8,883 nt of DNA from Pseudomonadota bacterium (GTDB lineage Bacteria; Pseudomonadota; Alphaproteobacteria; Rhizobiales; Xanthobacteraceae). Both the position numbers and the translations under genes were made by a program. Location of the stretch: positions 1 to 8,883 of the forward strand of contig JAEZBA010000475.1 of the NCBI GenBank assembly GCA_023430245.1. The letters run 5' to 3'. The notes beneath the pieces are model-generated. The model ran no database searches. It was not told the origin of the DNA and was given only the letters and a program-made list of their open reading frames with translations. How positions within the stretch are numbered: the first letter of the stretch is position 1; each line of letters opens with the position of its first letter. This document shows, one piece after another, positions 1 to 6,258 of this stretch.

Positions 1-1288
1 GATCAAGCTCGTTCGGGATCAGCATCACAAATTGACCGGGATGCTTGAAGCGGCCGGCCGCGCGCGCCGCCTCGTCGCCTGCGCCGAGATAGATGTCGCC
101 GCGGGCCGGACCGACGATCGCGCCACCGGTATCCTGCGCAATCAACAATCGCCGGAACCAGGTGTCGGGCTTCTCGCTCACGATCGGCAGCAAGGCGTTG
201 ACGAAGACCGGCATGCCGTAGGTGTGGATCCTGCGATCGACTGCAAGCGAGCGCGCCGCCGACAGCGAAATGCCCTGCGCGCCGATCGCCTCGTCATGTT
301 CGCCAAGATCGGTTTCGCGGAAGAACACGTAGGACTTGTTCATCCGCCGCAGCTCTTTGCCCTCTTCCGGGTTCTTCTCCATGAACTCGCGGATTTTCTG
401 CATCGACATTTCTTCGCGCGGAACGATGCCGCGCTGCACCAGCACCGAGCCGACCGCGAAATACGGGTGACCGTTCTTGTCGGCATAATTCAGCCGGACG
501 ACCTTGCCGTCTTCCAGACGAACGCGGACCGAACCCTGGATCTCGGCGAAGAAGCCGTCGATCGGGTCCTTCAGCCAAACGATTTCGAGGCCGCGGCCGG
601 CAATCGCGCCATCCTCGATCTGGGCGCGCTCGTAATAGGGCGCGCTGGACCGCTTGACCGTCCGCTTGCCGGCCTTTCCCTTGGCGCCGGAGCGCCGCAG
701 TCGTTGGGTCACGAGATTGGGCGGACGCGCATAGAGCGGCGTGGTGTAGATATCGCTCGGCCAGCGCGCCCCTTCCACCACCGGCTCGTAATAACCGGTG
801 AAGAAGCCGTTCGCTTCGCCCTGCGCTGATAGCCGGATCGGGCGGAAATTCTGCTCGAAGAAGTGCCTTGCCCCGGTCTGATCCAGCGGAACAGCAGCGA
901 CCGCGCGGCCGCACACCGTGAACAGCGCCCCGTAAGTTTCGCCGCGCGTCGCTCGCGCCTTTTCTGAACTGCGCAGGATCGGTTTGCAGCTGGCGAGGAA
1001 TGTCGAGAAGGCCTCGGCGTGATCGTCCTCGATCCAGCCCTTGATCTCGTGCCAGGCCAGTCCTTCGAAGTCGCTATTCGGAATTTTCAGCGGATGCGCC
1101 TTGGAGGAGCGCTTCTTGGCAGCCTTGGTTTTTTTCTTGGATGAGGCGGCGCCGGTGGTCTCCGCCTTGGCGGCGGTCGGAAGCTGCGCGGCAAAGAGCG
1201 GAGCCGCGGCGATCACAAGGGCCAGACTGGCGCACCGGAGATGGCGCGCGTTCAAACCCCGCAAAATTCGCCAAGAGACCCCAATCAA
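1..1288 (-). CDS. mltA: Membrane-bound lytic murein transglycosylase A, 3' end beyond window
   Basis: Cleaves the MurNAc-GlcNAc bond of peptidoglycan, leaving 1,6-anhydro-MurNAc; acts in the periplasm. The frame reads without a stop to position 1. An export-type N-terminus (Arg-containing start, then CASLALVIAAAPLFA) is followed by a Lys/Ser-rich linker and the MltA core: GLAWHEIKGW near the start, GYYEP at about residues 165-169, SYVFFRE further on, then IAQDTGGAIVGPARGDIYLG, with the family's catalytic Asp at about residue 386. No ATG exists at the 5' end. I chose the TTG at 1288-1286, the first possible start after the in-frame stop at 1306-1304, with a GGGG run as a weak ribosome site. 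TTG codons at 1264 and 1255 are alternatives and leave a shorter signal peptide. The start lies inside a 19-base tandem repeat. Identity is sure; the start is not. Confidence 0.92.
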   Translation of the reverse strand, partial: MIGVSWRILRGLNARHLRCASLALVIAAAPLFAAQLPTAAKAETTGAASSKKKTKAAKKRSSKAHPLKIPNSDFEGLAWHEIKGWIEDDHAEAFSTFLASCKPILRSSEKARATRGETYGALFTVCGRAVAAVPLDQTGARHFFEQNFRPIRLSAQGEANGFFTGYYEPVVEGARWPSDIYTTPLYARPPNLVTQRLRRSGAKGKAGKRTVKRSSAPYYERAQIEDGAIAGRGLEIVWLKDPIDGFFAEIQGSVRVRLEDGKVVRLNYADKNGHPYFAVGSVLVQRGIVPREEMSMQKIREFMEKNPEEGKELRRMNKSYVFFRETDLGEHDEAIGAQGISLSAARSLAVDRRIHTYGMPVFVNALLPIVSEKPDTWFRRLLIAQDTGGAIVGPARGDIYLGAGDEAARAAGRFKHPGQFVMLIPNELD

Positions 1289-1321
1289 ATCAAGAGACCC
1301 CAGTCAAACCAAGAGAACCCC
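1272..1321. repeat. 19-base tandem repeat, two full copies plus a partial third
   Basis: Copy 1 (1272-1290) and copy 2 (1291-1309) match at 17 of 19 positions, with consensus CAAGAGACCCCARTCAAAY. The third copy begins at 1310 with CAAGAGAACCCC and then diverges. The array lies between the Tim44-like stop and the mltA coding region and includes the most upstream candidate mltA start. The unit length is not a multiple of three. Confidence 0.8.
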
Positions 1322-1341
1322 TTGGGTCCAGTTCACCCCGA

Positions 1342-2037
1342 TCACTGTCCGGCTTCGGTCGCCACCAGCTTCCAGTTCGGATCGCGTCCGGTCACGTCGC
1401 GGGCGAAGGTCCATACGTCAGTGACCTCGGTCACCCGGTCCGGGCTGCCGTCGATGACATTGCCAGCCCTGTCGCGCGTTGCCGAGATCAGCTGCGACAC
1501 GAACCGGACGGTGACCTGCGCGGTATTGCCGCGCAATTCTGCGCCGATGATGTCGGCGGTATCGAGCGAGACGAACTTGTTCTCGACCGACTCGCCCTTG
1601 GCCTCGCGATCGCGAATCGCGGCTTCGAAACCATCATAAACTTCGCGCGAGAGCAGCCCCTTGAGGCTCTTGCGGTCGCCAGCGGCGAAAGCGCCCACGA
1701 TCATTTCGTAGGCCTGGCGCGCGCCGGTCACGAAATGTTTGGCGTCGAAGCTGCGATCCGCCGCAGCAATCGCATCCAGCCCGGTGGCCACGGCGCTGCC
1801 CTCGTCGGCAATGCCCTTCCAGCGATCCGGAGCCGGTTCCATCGGGCGTGCCACGGATTCGGCGTTCCGGGTCGGCAGGGTGACGACCTTGTCGTTGGCG
1901 GGGGCCCGCGCATCGCGGGCGGAATACGGGTCATAGGGCGGCCGCTCACGTCCGGTGCGCTGGCCGAGCACGCTGCGCAGGCGAATGAAAATAAAAATCG
2001 CCAGCGCGAGAAAGATGATGGTGTAGATGTCGAACAC
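1342..2037 (-). CDS. Tim44-like (TimA-type) inner-membrane protein
   Basis: 231 residues. Residues 2-20 (FDIYTIIFLALAIFIFIRL) form one membrane segment. A charged, Pro-rich linker (RERPPYDPYS) follows, then from about residue 95 a Tim44 domain with FDAKHFVTGARQAYEMIVGAF, LLSREVYDGF and a C-terminal strand region ending DVWTFARDV...WKLVATEA. This domain also occurs in mitochondrial Tim44, the inner-membrane anchor of the import motor; alphaproteobacterial TimA proteins are inner-membrane proteins of uncertain function. The GTG at 2037 is chosen because FDIYTIIF is the family's usual N-terminus and an AAAGG lies 10 bases upstream; a longer frame reaches 2163 but its extra residues look non-coding. 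It is divergent from fxsA and lies 53 bases upstream of mltA, possibly in one operon. Proximity to secB fits an envelope or protein-targeting role, which is inference. Confidence 0.88.
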   Translation of the reverse strand: MFDIYTIIFLALAIFIFIRLRSVLGQRTGRERPPYDPYSARDARAPANDKVVTLPTRNAESVARPMEPAPDRWKGIADEGSAVATGLDAIAAADRSFDAKHFVTGARQAYEMIVGAFAAGDRKSLKGLLSREVYDGFEAAIRDREAKGESVENKFVSLDTADIIGAELRGNTAQVTVRFVSQLISATRDRAGNVIDGSPDRVTEVTDVWTFARDVTGRDPNWKLVATEAGQ

Positions 2038-2113
2038 GTCGCGAATGCCTTTGCAGCCCGGGACAGACGGGGCCGCCGCGTCAGCCCGAAAGCGGAAGAG
2101 GCGCCAGCCGAGG

Positions 2114-2148
2114 CTATAATCTAAGCACGCGGCCGGTCTTAGCCATAG
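2114..2148. promoter_or_regulatory. Dyad overlapping a consensus -10 hexamer in the Tim44-like/fxsA divergent gap
   Basis: On the plus strand CTAT-aat-CTAAG (2114-2125) is mirrored by CTTAG-cc-ATAG (2138-2148), giving nine paired positions with a small internal asymmetry around a 12-base GC-rich centre. The left arm contains TATAAT (2115-2120), a perfect -10 hexamer pointing toward fxsA, but there is no recognisable -35 at the right spacing. Transcription from it would start inside the dyad, about 110 bases before fxsA. A direct repeat GCTTCGARCC lies just downstream (2152-2161 and 2171-2180, 19 bases apart). An operator or an RNA hairpin would both fit; neither is shown. Confidence 0.3.
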
Positions 2149-2238
2149 GTCGCTTCGAACCAAAAACTGAGCTTCGAGCCGATTTTAGACGATCCCGGCC
2201 GTAAAGGCCAACACGAGACCGCAATTGGGAACGCGCCG

Positions 2239-2721
2239 ATGCCGGTCGGAAAGCTCATCCTGTTCGGACTTTTAGGCCTGGTTATGGCCGAGGTCGCGGT
2301 TTTTCTGATCATAGTATGGTTACTCGGCTCATTCGTCGCAGTCTTCGCCCTGTTCGCGACCTCTGCCCTGGGACTGCTGGTTCTGGCGCGGATGGGCCGG
2401 CGGTTTGCCGGGCGCCTCGCGGACTTATTGTCTCAGCGCGGCCTGGGCACAGCCGGCACCCGATCCGGCGGGCTTCTCACCACGGTCGCCGGGTTGCTGC
2501 TGGTGCTGCCGGGCTTCATCACCGATTGCGTGGGATTGCTGCTGCTGGTGCCGGCGGTCCAGCAAAGACTGATCGACCGCGCCCCGACCGGCCGGCCCCG
2601 CCCGACCAGGGGCGTGCTCGAACTGGACCGCAGCCAGTGGCGCGACCTGCCCGACCGGCACATCGAGGACGACACCGACCAGCCCCGCAAGATCCCGCCC
2701 AAACGCCGGCGGCGCCCCTGA
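2239..2721 (+). CDS. fxsA: FxsA family membrane protein
   Basis: 160 residues. FxsA is a small cytoplasmic-membrane protein; in E. coli its overproduction relieves exclusion of phage T7 by the F plasmid. Its normal job is unknown. Visible here: membrane segment 1 (about residues 5-27, FGLLGLVMAEVAVFLIIVWL), segment 2 (about 32-52), a short basic cytoplasmic stretch (RMGRRFAGRLADLL), and a third hydrophobic segment with the family hallmark LLLVLPGFITDCVGLLLLVP (residues 86-105). The tail is basic and Pro-rich and ends PPKRRRRP. The ATG at 2239 has GGGAA 7 bases upstream. It is divergent from the Tim44-like gene and precedes secB by 148 bases. A gene of this family near secB is typical of Rhizobiales. 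Confidence 0.93.
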   Translation: MPVGKLILFGLLGLVMAEVAVFLIIVWLLGSFVAVFALFATSALGLLVLARMGRRFAGRLADLLSQRGLGTAGTRSGGLLTTVAGLLLVLPGFITDCVGLLLLVPAVQQRLIDRAPTGRPRPTRGVLELDRSQWRDLPDRHIEDDTDQPRKIPPKRRRRP

Positions 2722-2789
2722 TTGGCGCCGCAGGCCGCCTCCCAGGAAGGCTTACAACCTCGCAGATCGGAGCGCCGGCCATCCTTGTT

Positions 2790-2816
2790 CGCCTTCAAGG
2801 CGTGTGTTAGCCACAC
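2790..2816. promoter_or_regulatory. Two adjoining inverted repeats upstream of secB
   Basis: CGCCTT-C-AAGGCG (2790-2802) is a perfect 13-base odd-centred palindrome. Sharing its last base, GTGTG-ttagc-CACAC (2802-2816) forms a second perfect 5-base-arm repeat. They lie 54 bases before the secB start in the fxsA-secB gap. They could be operator half-sites or a leader hairpin. No T-run follows, so a terminator for fxsA is unlikely. Short repeats like these can occur by chance in GC-rich DNA. Confidence 0.28.
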
Positions 2817-2869
2817 CGCCGCACGCGCTCTTTTCGCGGCGCGCAACACCGACTGACGCAGGATTGACG

Positions 2870-3358
2870 ATGGCGAACCCGACCAATGGCGGCCCGCAGC
2901 CTTCAGACGCACAAGTGGCTCCGCCGCAGCTCAACGTGCTGGCGCAATATGTAAAGGATTTCTCGTTCGAGAATCCGAATGCGCCGCGGTCGCTGCAGCC
3001 ATCCAACGAACAGCCGCAGATCAATATCCAGATCAACGTCAACGCGTCGCCACTGCAATCGGATTACGAAATCGACCTCAAGATCGAGGGCAAGGCCGAG
3101 ATCGGAAACTCGCTGCTGTTCGCCTTCGACCTCGTCTATGGCGGCGTGTTCCGGATCCAGAACGTGCCGCAGGAGAGCATTCATCCGGTGCTGATGATCG
3201 AATGCCCGCGGCTGCTGTTCCCGTTCGCGCGCGAGATCATCGCCTCGGCGGTGCGCAATGGCGGCTTCCCGCCGCTCTATATCGATCCGGTCGATTTCGT
3301 CGGGCTCTATCGCCAGAAACTGGCGGAGCAGGCCGCAGCCCAGCAGCAGCCAAGCTGA
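2870..3358 (+). CDS. secB: Protein-export chaperone SecB
   Basis: 162 residues, close to the 155 of E. coli SecB. SecB is a cytoplasmic homotetramer that holds precursor proteins unfolded and passes them to SecA at the SecYEG translocon. The first 19 residues are a polar lead-in typical of alphaproteobacterial SecB. Family signatures follow: LNVLAQYVKDFSFENPNAP (residues 21-39), a beta-rich core (INIQINVNASPL, YEIDLKIEGKAEIGNSLLFAFDLVYGGVF in sequence), then FPFAREIIASAVRNGGFPPLYIDPVDF, and a Gln-rich tail. The ATG at 2870 has AGGA 6 bases upstream. The same frame is open back to 2804, but those codons lack family similarity. The stop lies 18 bases from the converging dnaQ stop, with no visible terminator between. 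Confidence 0.97.
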   Translation: MANPTNGGPQPSDAQVAPPQLNVLAQYVKDFSFENPNAPRSLQPSNEQPQINIQINVNASPLQSDYEIDLKIEGKAEIGNSLLFAFDLVYGGVFRIQNVPQESIHPVLMIECPRLLFPFAREIIASAVRNGGFPPLYIDPVDFVGLYRQKLAEQAAAQQQPS

Positions 3359-3376
3359 CGGCTTAACTCGCCGGGG

Positions 3377-4078
3377 TCACACCGGAGCCGAAATTCCGTA
3401 AGCCCGCCACACCGCGGCATCGCCCAGCGTCGCGACAAAGGCCGCGTGCGCCGCACGCTCCTCCTCGGAGATCCGAGGCGGTAGCGGCGCGGGCCGTGCA
3501 CGGCTGGCGGTCTGACCGCCAATCGTCACAATGCGGCTTCCGGTCGCGACCAGACCAAGCGTGGTCTGCCGCGCATCGGTCAATTCGATATAAACCTCGG
3601 CCAGCAATTCGGCATCCAGCAGCGCGCCGTGCTTGGTGCGCTTGGAGTTGTCGATCTTGTAGCGGGCGCAGAGATCATCGAGCTTGTTCGAGACGCCCGG
3701 ATGCTTGCGGCGGGCGAGCATCAGCGTGTCGATGATGCGGTCGCGCGCGAACACCGGCCGCTTGGCAAGATCCAGTTCGGAATTGATGAAGGCGAGATCG
3801 AAATAGCCGTTATGCGCGACCAACGGCGCGTCGCCGACGAAATCGAGAAACTCCTCGGCGATATCGTGAAACAGGCCGTGCTGCCGCAAAAACTCGATCG
3901 ACAGCCCGTGTACATTGAAAGCTTCGATCGGCATGTCGCGCTGCGGATTGACGTATTTGTGGAACGTCCGCCCGGTCGGAAACCGGTTCAGCAATTCGAC
4001 GCAGCCGATCTCGACCAGCCGGTGGCCCTGCACCGGGTCGAGGCCCGTGGTTTCGGTATCGAATACGATTTCGCGCAA
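3377..4078 (-). CDS. dnaQ: DNA polymerase III epsilon subunit (3'-5' proofreading exonuclease)
   Basis: 233 residues (E. coli epsilon has 243). It removes misincorporated bases at the replication fork as part of the Pol III core with alpha and theta. All DEDDh exonuclease motifs are present: Exo I FDTETTGLD (Asp7, Glu9), Exo II AHNGYFDLAF (Asp94), Exo III TKHGALLDAEL (His150, Asp155). CARYKIDNSKRT just before Exo III is strongly epsilon-specific. The last 60 or so residues, ending AAVWRAYGISAPV, correspond to the alpha-binding tail. The start is the TTG at 4078: family N-termini begin M-R-E-I-V, no ATG is near, and AGGCGGA sits 5 bases upstream. The frame extends to 4219 through coaE coding DNA, so that part is not used. 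It lies 22 bases after coaE, probably in the same leftward operon. Confidence 0.96.
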   Translation of the reverse strand: MREIVFDTETTGLDPVQGHRLVEIGCVELLNRFPTGRTFHKYVNPQRDMPIEAFNVHGLSIEFLRQHGLFHDIAEEFLDFVGDAPLVAHNGYFDLAFINSELDLAKRPVFARDRIIDTLMLARRKHPGVSNKLDDLCARYKIDNSKRTKHGALLDAELLAEVYIELTDARQTTLGLVATGSRIVTIGGQTASRARPAPLPPRISEEERAAHAAFVATLGDAAVWRAYGISAPV

Positions 4079-4100
4079 GATGGTCCGCCTGCAATCCGAA

Positions 4101-4697
4101 TCAGCGTTTCGGCGGCATTTTAGCAATCCGCGCCAGGATGTCCCGGACCTGCAGGCGCGCGTGTTCGATGCCGTGCCCACTATCCACGATGTAATCGGCC
4201 CGCTGCCGCTTTTCGGCATCGGGGGTCTGCTTGGCGAGTAGCGCCTCGAATTTTTCCACGGTCATGCCGGGCCGCTCCAGCACGCGCTGCCGTTGAATAT
4301 CAGGCGCAGCCGAGACCACCACGATCGCGTCCACGAACTCGTCGCCGCCGGTTTCAAACAGAAGCGGAATGTCGAGCACGACCACCGGCGCACCCGCCGC
4401 ACGGGCCTCGGCGAGAAAACGGTCGCGAGCCTGTGCGACCAGCGGATGCACGATCGCCTCCAGCCGCTTCATCGCATCGGGCTTACCGACCACCGCCTGA
4501 GCCAGCAGCGCGCGATCGACCCGGCCATCGCGCGTGGTCCCCGGAAACGCGGCTTCCACCGGCGCCACCGCTTCGCCTTCATAGAGCGCGTGTACGGCCG
4601 CATCGGCGTCGTGCACCGGCACGCCCTCCTCGGCGAACAGCCGCGCGGTGGTCGACTTTCCCATCCCGATCGAACCGGTCAGGCCGAGGACAAACAT
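4101..4697 (-). CDS. coaE: Dephospho-CoA kinase
   Basis: 198 residues, normal for the family. It catalyses the last step of coenzyme A synthesis, ATP-dependent phosphorylation of the 3'-hydroxyl of dephospho-CoA. The P-loop GSIGMGKST is at residues 8-16; VHDADAAVH (residues 28-36) carries the conserved D-A-D; HPLVAQARDRF and VVLDIPLLFETGGD are the CoA-domain and lid signatures; the helix with RVLERPGMTVEKFEALLAKQ follows. The ATG at 4697 has AGGA 5 bases upstream. The frame is open to 4739, but those codons (MDCRVKPGND) come from a palindromic repeat and are not part of the protein. It sits between maf and dnaQ in a leftward run, separated from maf by that repeat. Confidence 0.97.
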   Translation of the reverse strand: MFVLGLTGSIGMGKSTTARLFAEEGVPVHDADAAVHALYEGEAVAPVEAAFPGTTRDGRVDRALLAQAVVGKPDAMKRLEAIVHPLVAQARDRFLAEARAAGAPVVVLDIPLLFETGGDEFVDAIVVVSAAPDIQRQRVLERPGMTVEKFEALLAKQTPDAEKRQRADYIVDSGHGIEHARLQVRDILARIAKMPPKR

Positions 4698-4708
4698 CTC
4701 TATCCTGT

Positions 4709-4800
4709 GGTCATTGCCGGGCTTGACCCGGCAATCCATCGTTGCTGCGCAAAGCCTGTATTTGTCCGATGGATGCGCGGGTCAAGCCCGTGCATGACGG
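4709..4800. repeat. REP-like palindromic element with two inverted arms, between maf and coaE
   Basis: Arm 1 (4709-4740) and the reverse complement of arm 2 (4768-4799) agree at 25 of 32 positions, separated by 27 bases. Each arm is also its own hairpin: ATTGCCGGG-cttga-CCCGGCAAT in arm 1, and a matching 9-pair stem with one G-T wobble in arm 2. Six of the seven differences fall at facing stem positions, so pairing is largely kept. Translated, such elements give the tell-tale peptides DCRVKPGND and GLDPAIH that recur as spurious coding sequence in Rhizobiales genomes. I know this as a dispersed intergenic repeat class of Bradyrhizobium and relatives; copy number cannot be seen here. Confidence 0.8.
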
Positions 4801-4806
4801 CAAAAG

Positions 4807-5418
4807 CTATTCCTTCAGGAATCCCTGCTGCCGCAGGAATGCCAGCAGTGGCAGCAGCGGCATGCCGAGGATGGTGAAGTAGTCGCCCTCCACCCGCTCG
4901 AACAAATGCACCCCGAGTTTCTCCAGCTGATAGCCGCCGACGCTCTGGGTCACCGAAGGACCGGCCGCTTCAAGATATTCCTCGAGAAACTTGTCGGAGA
5001 AGTTCCGCATCCGCAGGCGCGCGGTATCGACCACCTTGAACAGCACCGAACCGTCCTGCACCAGCGTCAGCGCCGATTGCAGGGTATGGCTCTGCCCGCG
5101 CAATATCCGCAGTTGCGCGCGCGCCTCGTCGCGATCGGCCGGCTTGTTGAATCGCACCGAACCCATTGCGAGCGTCTGATCGGCGCCGACGACAATACGG
5201 GATGGCAATTTGAACGATACCGCGCTGGCCTTTTCCCAGGACAGCAGCAGCGCCAGTTCGTCCGGATCGCGCTTTTCGCCAAGCGTCCGCTCGATCGCGC
5301 GCTCGTCGATCTGCGCATGCACGATCTCGATCGGAATGCCGGCCGCACTCAGCATGGTGCGCCGCGCCAGGCTTTTCGACGCCAGAATGAGCGGGGCCGG
5401 AGCGGACCAGAACTGCAT
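4807..5418 (-). CDS. maf: Maf-family nucleoside triphosphate pyrophosphatase
   Basis: 203 residues. Maf proteins hydrolyse non-canonical or modified nucleoside triphosphates (dTTP/UTP or m7GTP classes) to monophosphate and pyrophosphate and act as house-cleaning enzymes linked to division arrest. Seen here: the substrate-loop signature LILASKSLARRTMLSAAGI (residues 10-28), GEKRDPDELALLLSWEKA, the catalytic Asp80 in VVGADQTLA, and the C-terminal GGYQLEKLGVHLFERVEGDYF followed by ILGMPLLPLLAFLRQQG. The base preference cannot be assigned with confidence. The ATG (5418-5416) directly abuts the stop codon TAG (5421-5419) of the upstream gene, and no Shine-Dalgarno is visible in front of it, so translation probably depends on ribosomes finishing that gene. 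coaE and dnaQ follow in the same direction. Confidence 0.94.
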   Translation of the reverse strand: MQFWSAPAPLILASKSLARRTMLSAAGIPIEIVHAQIDERAIERTLGEKRDPDELALLLSWEKASAVSFKLPSRIVVGADQTLAMGSVRFNKPADRDEARAQLRILRGQSHTLQSALTLVQDGSVLFKVVDTARLRMRNFSDKFLEEYLEAAGPSVTQSVGGYQLEKLGVHLFERVEGDYFTILGMPLLPLLAFLRQQGFLKE

Positions 5419-6258
5419 CTAGAGTAACGGGGCTCGTCGCTTCTCCGCCAGAAGCTGGAGCACGGCCGCGGCGGTCTCCTCGATCGAGCGGCGTGACACG
5501 TCGATCAGCGGCCAGTTGTGACGACCGCAGAGCTTGCGGGAGAAGTTGATCTCATCCGCGACCGCCTGCCGGTCGATGTAAGACGCCTCGTTATGGTGAG
5601 CCTTCAAACCCAGAAGCCTGTTCTGCCGGATCTGCACGATGCGCTCCGGGCTCGCGAATAACCCCACCACCAGAGGTTTCGTCAAGGCTTCGATCTGGGG
5701 CGGCACCGGCACGCCCGGCACCAGCGGATAATTCCCGGTCTTCACCCCGCGATTGGCGAGGTAGATCGAGGTCGGCGTTTTCGAGGTGCGCGACACCCCG
5801 ACCAGCACGACATCGGCCTGTTCGAGATCGTCGATATGCTGACCGTCGTCATGCAGCATGGTGTAGTTGAGCGCATCGATACGCTTGAAATATTCGGCAT
5901 TCAGGGTGTGCTGGGCGCCGACCCGCGGCGTCGTGGTGGCTCCGAGATAGGACTGGAACACCCGCAGCACCGGTCCGAGGATCGAGCGGCAGGGCAGGCT
6001 CAGTTCCAGACATTTCTTCTCCAGCCGGTCGATCAGTTCCTCATCCAGCAGCGTGTAGAGAACGATCCCCGGCGCCTCCTCGATCTCCGACAGCACCCGG
6101 TCGAGCTGCTTCTGGGTCCGGATTAGCGGATAGACATGCTCGATCGGCGACACCTGGGCATATTGGGCCGCGGCCGCATGCGCGACGGTGGTCAGGGTCT
6201 CTCCGGTGGAATCGGAGACCAGATGCAGATGGAAGTAGCTCGGATTACGATGCGGCAA
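5419..6258 (-). CDS. Pyruvate phosphate dikinase/PEP synthase regulatory protein (DUF299 kinase/Pi-phosphorylase)
   Basis: 279 residues from the chosen start, usual for the family. A bifunctional enzyme that inactivates pyruvate,phosphate dikinase or PEP synthase by ADP-dependent Thr phosphorylation and reactivates it by phosphate-dependent removal. Which target applies cannot be read here. N-terminal YFHLHLVSDSTGETL (residues 8-22) and the P-loop GVSRTSKT (154-161) followed by PTSIYLANRG are diagnostic; NEASYIDRQAVADEI and WPLIDVSRRSIEETAAA close the protein. No ATG precedes the conserved N-terminus. TTG at 6258 gives the family length, but no Shine-Dalgarno is seen, so the start is uncertain; GTG codons lie further upstream and the frame stays open to 6438. 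A TATATA (6282-6277 on this strand) might be a -10 element. It leads the leftward run through maf, coaE and dnaQ; its orthologue flanks the origin in Caulobacter and Rickettsia. Confidence 0.94.
   Translation of the reverse strand: MPHRNPSYFHLHLVSDSTGETLTTVAHAAAAQYAQVSPIEHVYPLIRTQKQLDRVLSEIEEAPGIVLYTLLDEELIDRLEKKCLELSLPCRSILGPVLRVFQSYLGATTTPRVGAQHTLNAEYFKRIDALNYTMLHDDGQHIDDLEQADVVLVGVSRTSKTPTSIYLANRGVKTGNYPLVPGVPVPPQIEALTKPLVVGLFASPERIVQIRQNRLLGLKAHHNEASYIDRQAVADEINFSRKLCGRHNWPLIDVSRRSIEETAAAVLQLLAEKRRAPLL

Noticed and set aside
32..829. Long plus-strand open frame of 265 codons opposite mltA.
   Set aside because: It is the complement of clearly coding mltA sequence; high GC makes long antisense frames common.
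294..914. 206-codon minus-strand frame in the mltA region.
   Set aside because: It is out of frame with the MltA reading that contains GYYEP, SYVFFRE and DTGGAI; its composition is Arg-rich shadow translation.
1272..1321. CRISPR-like array.
   Set aside because: The repeats are directly adjacent with no spacers and only two full copies.
1141..2124. 327-codon plus-strand frame opposite the Tim44-like gene.
   Set aside because: Antisense shadow; no family features, while the minus strand shows a membrane segment and a Tim44 domain with a ribosome site.
4698..4739. N-terminal extension of CoaE reading MDCRVKPGND.
   Set aside because: This peptide is the translation of the palindromic repeat arm. 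The P-loop position and a good ribosome site support the ATG at 4697.
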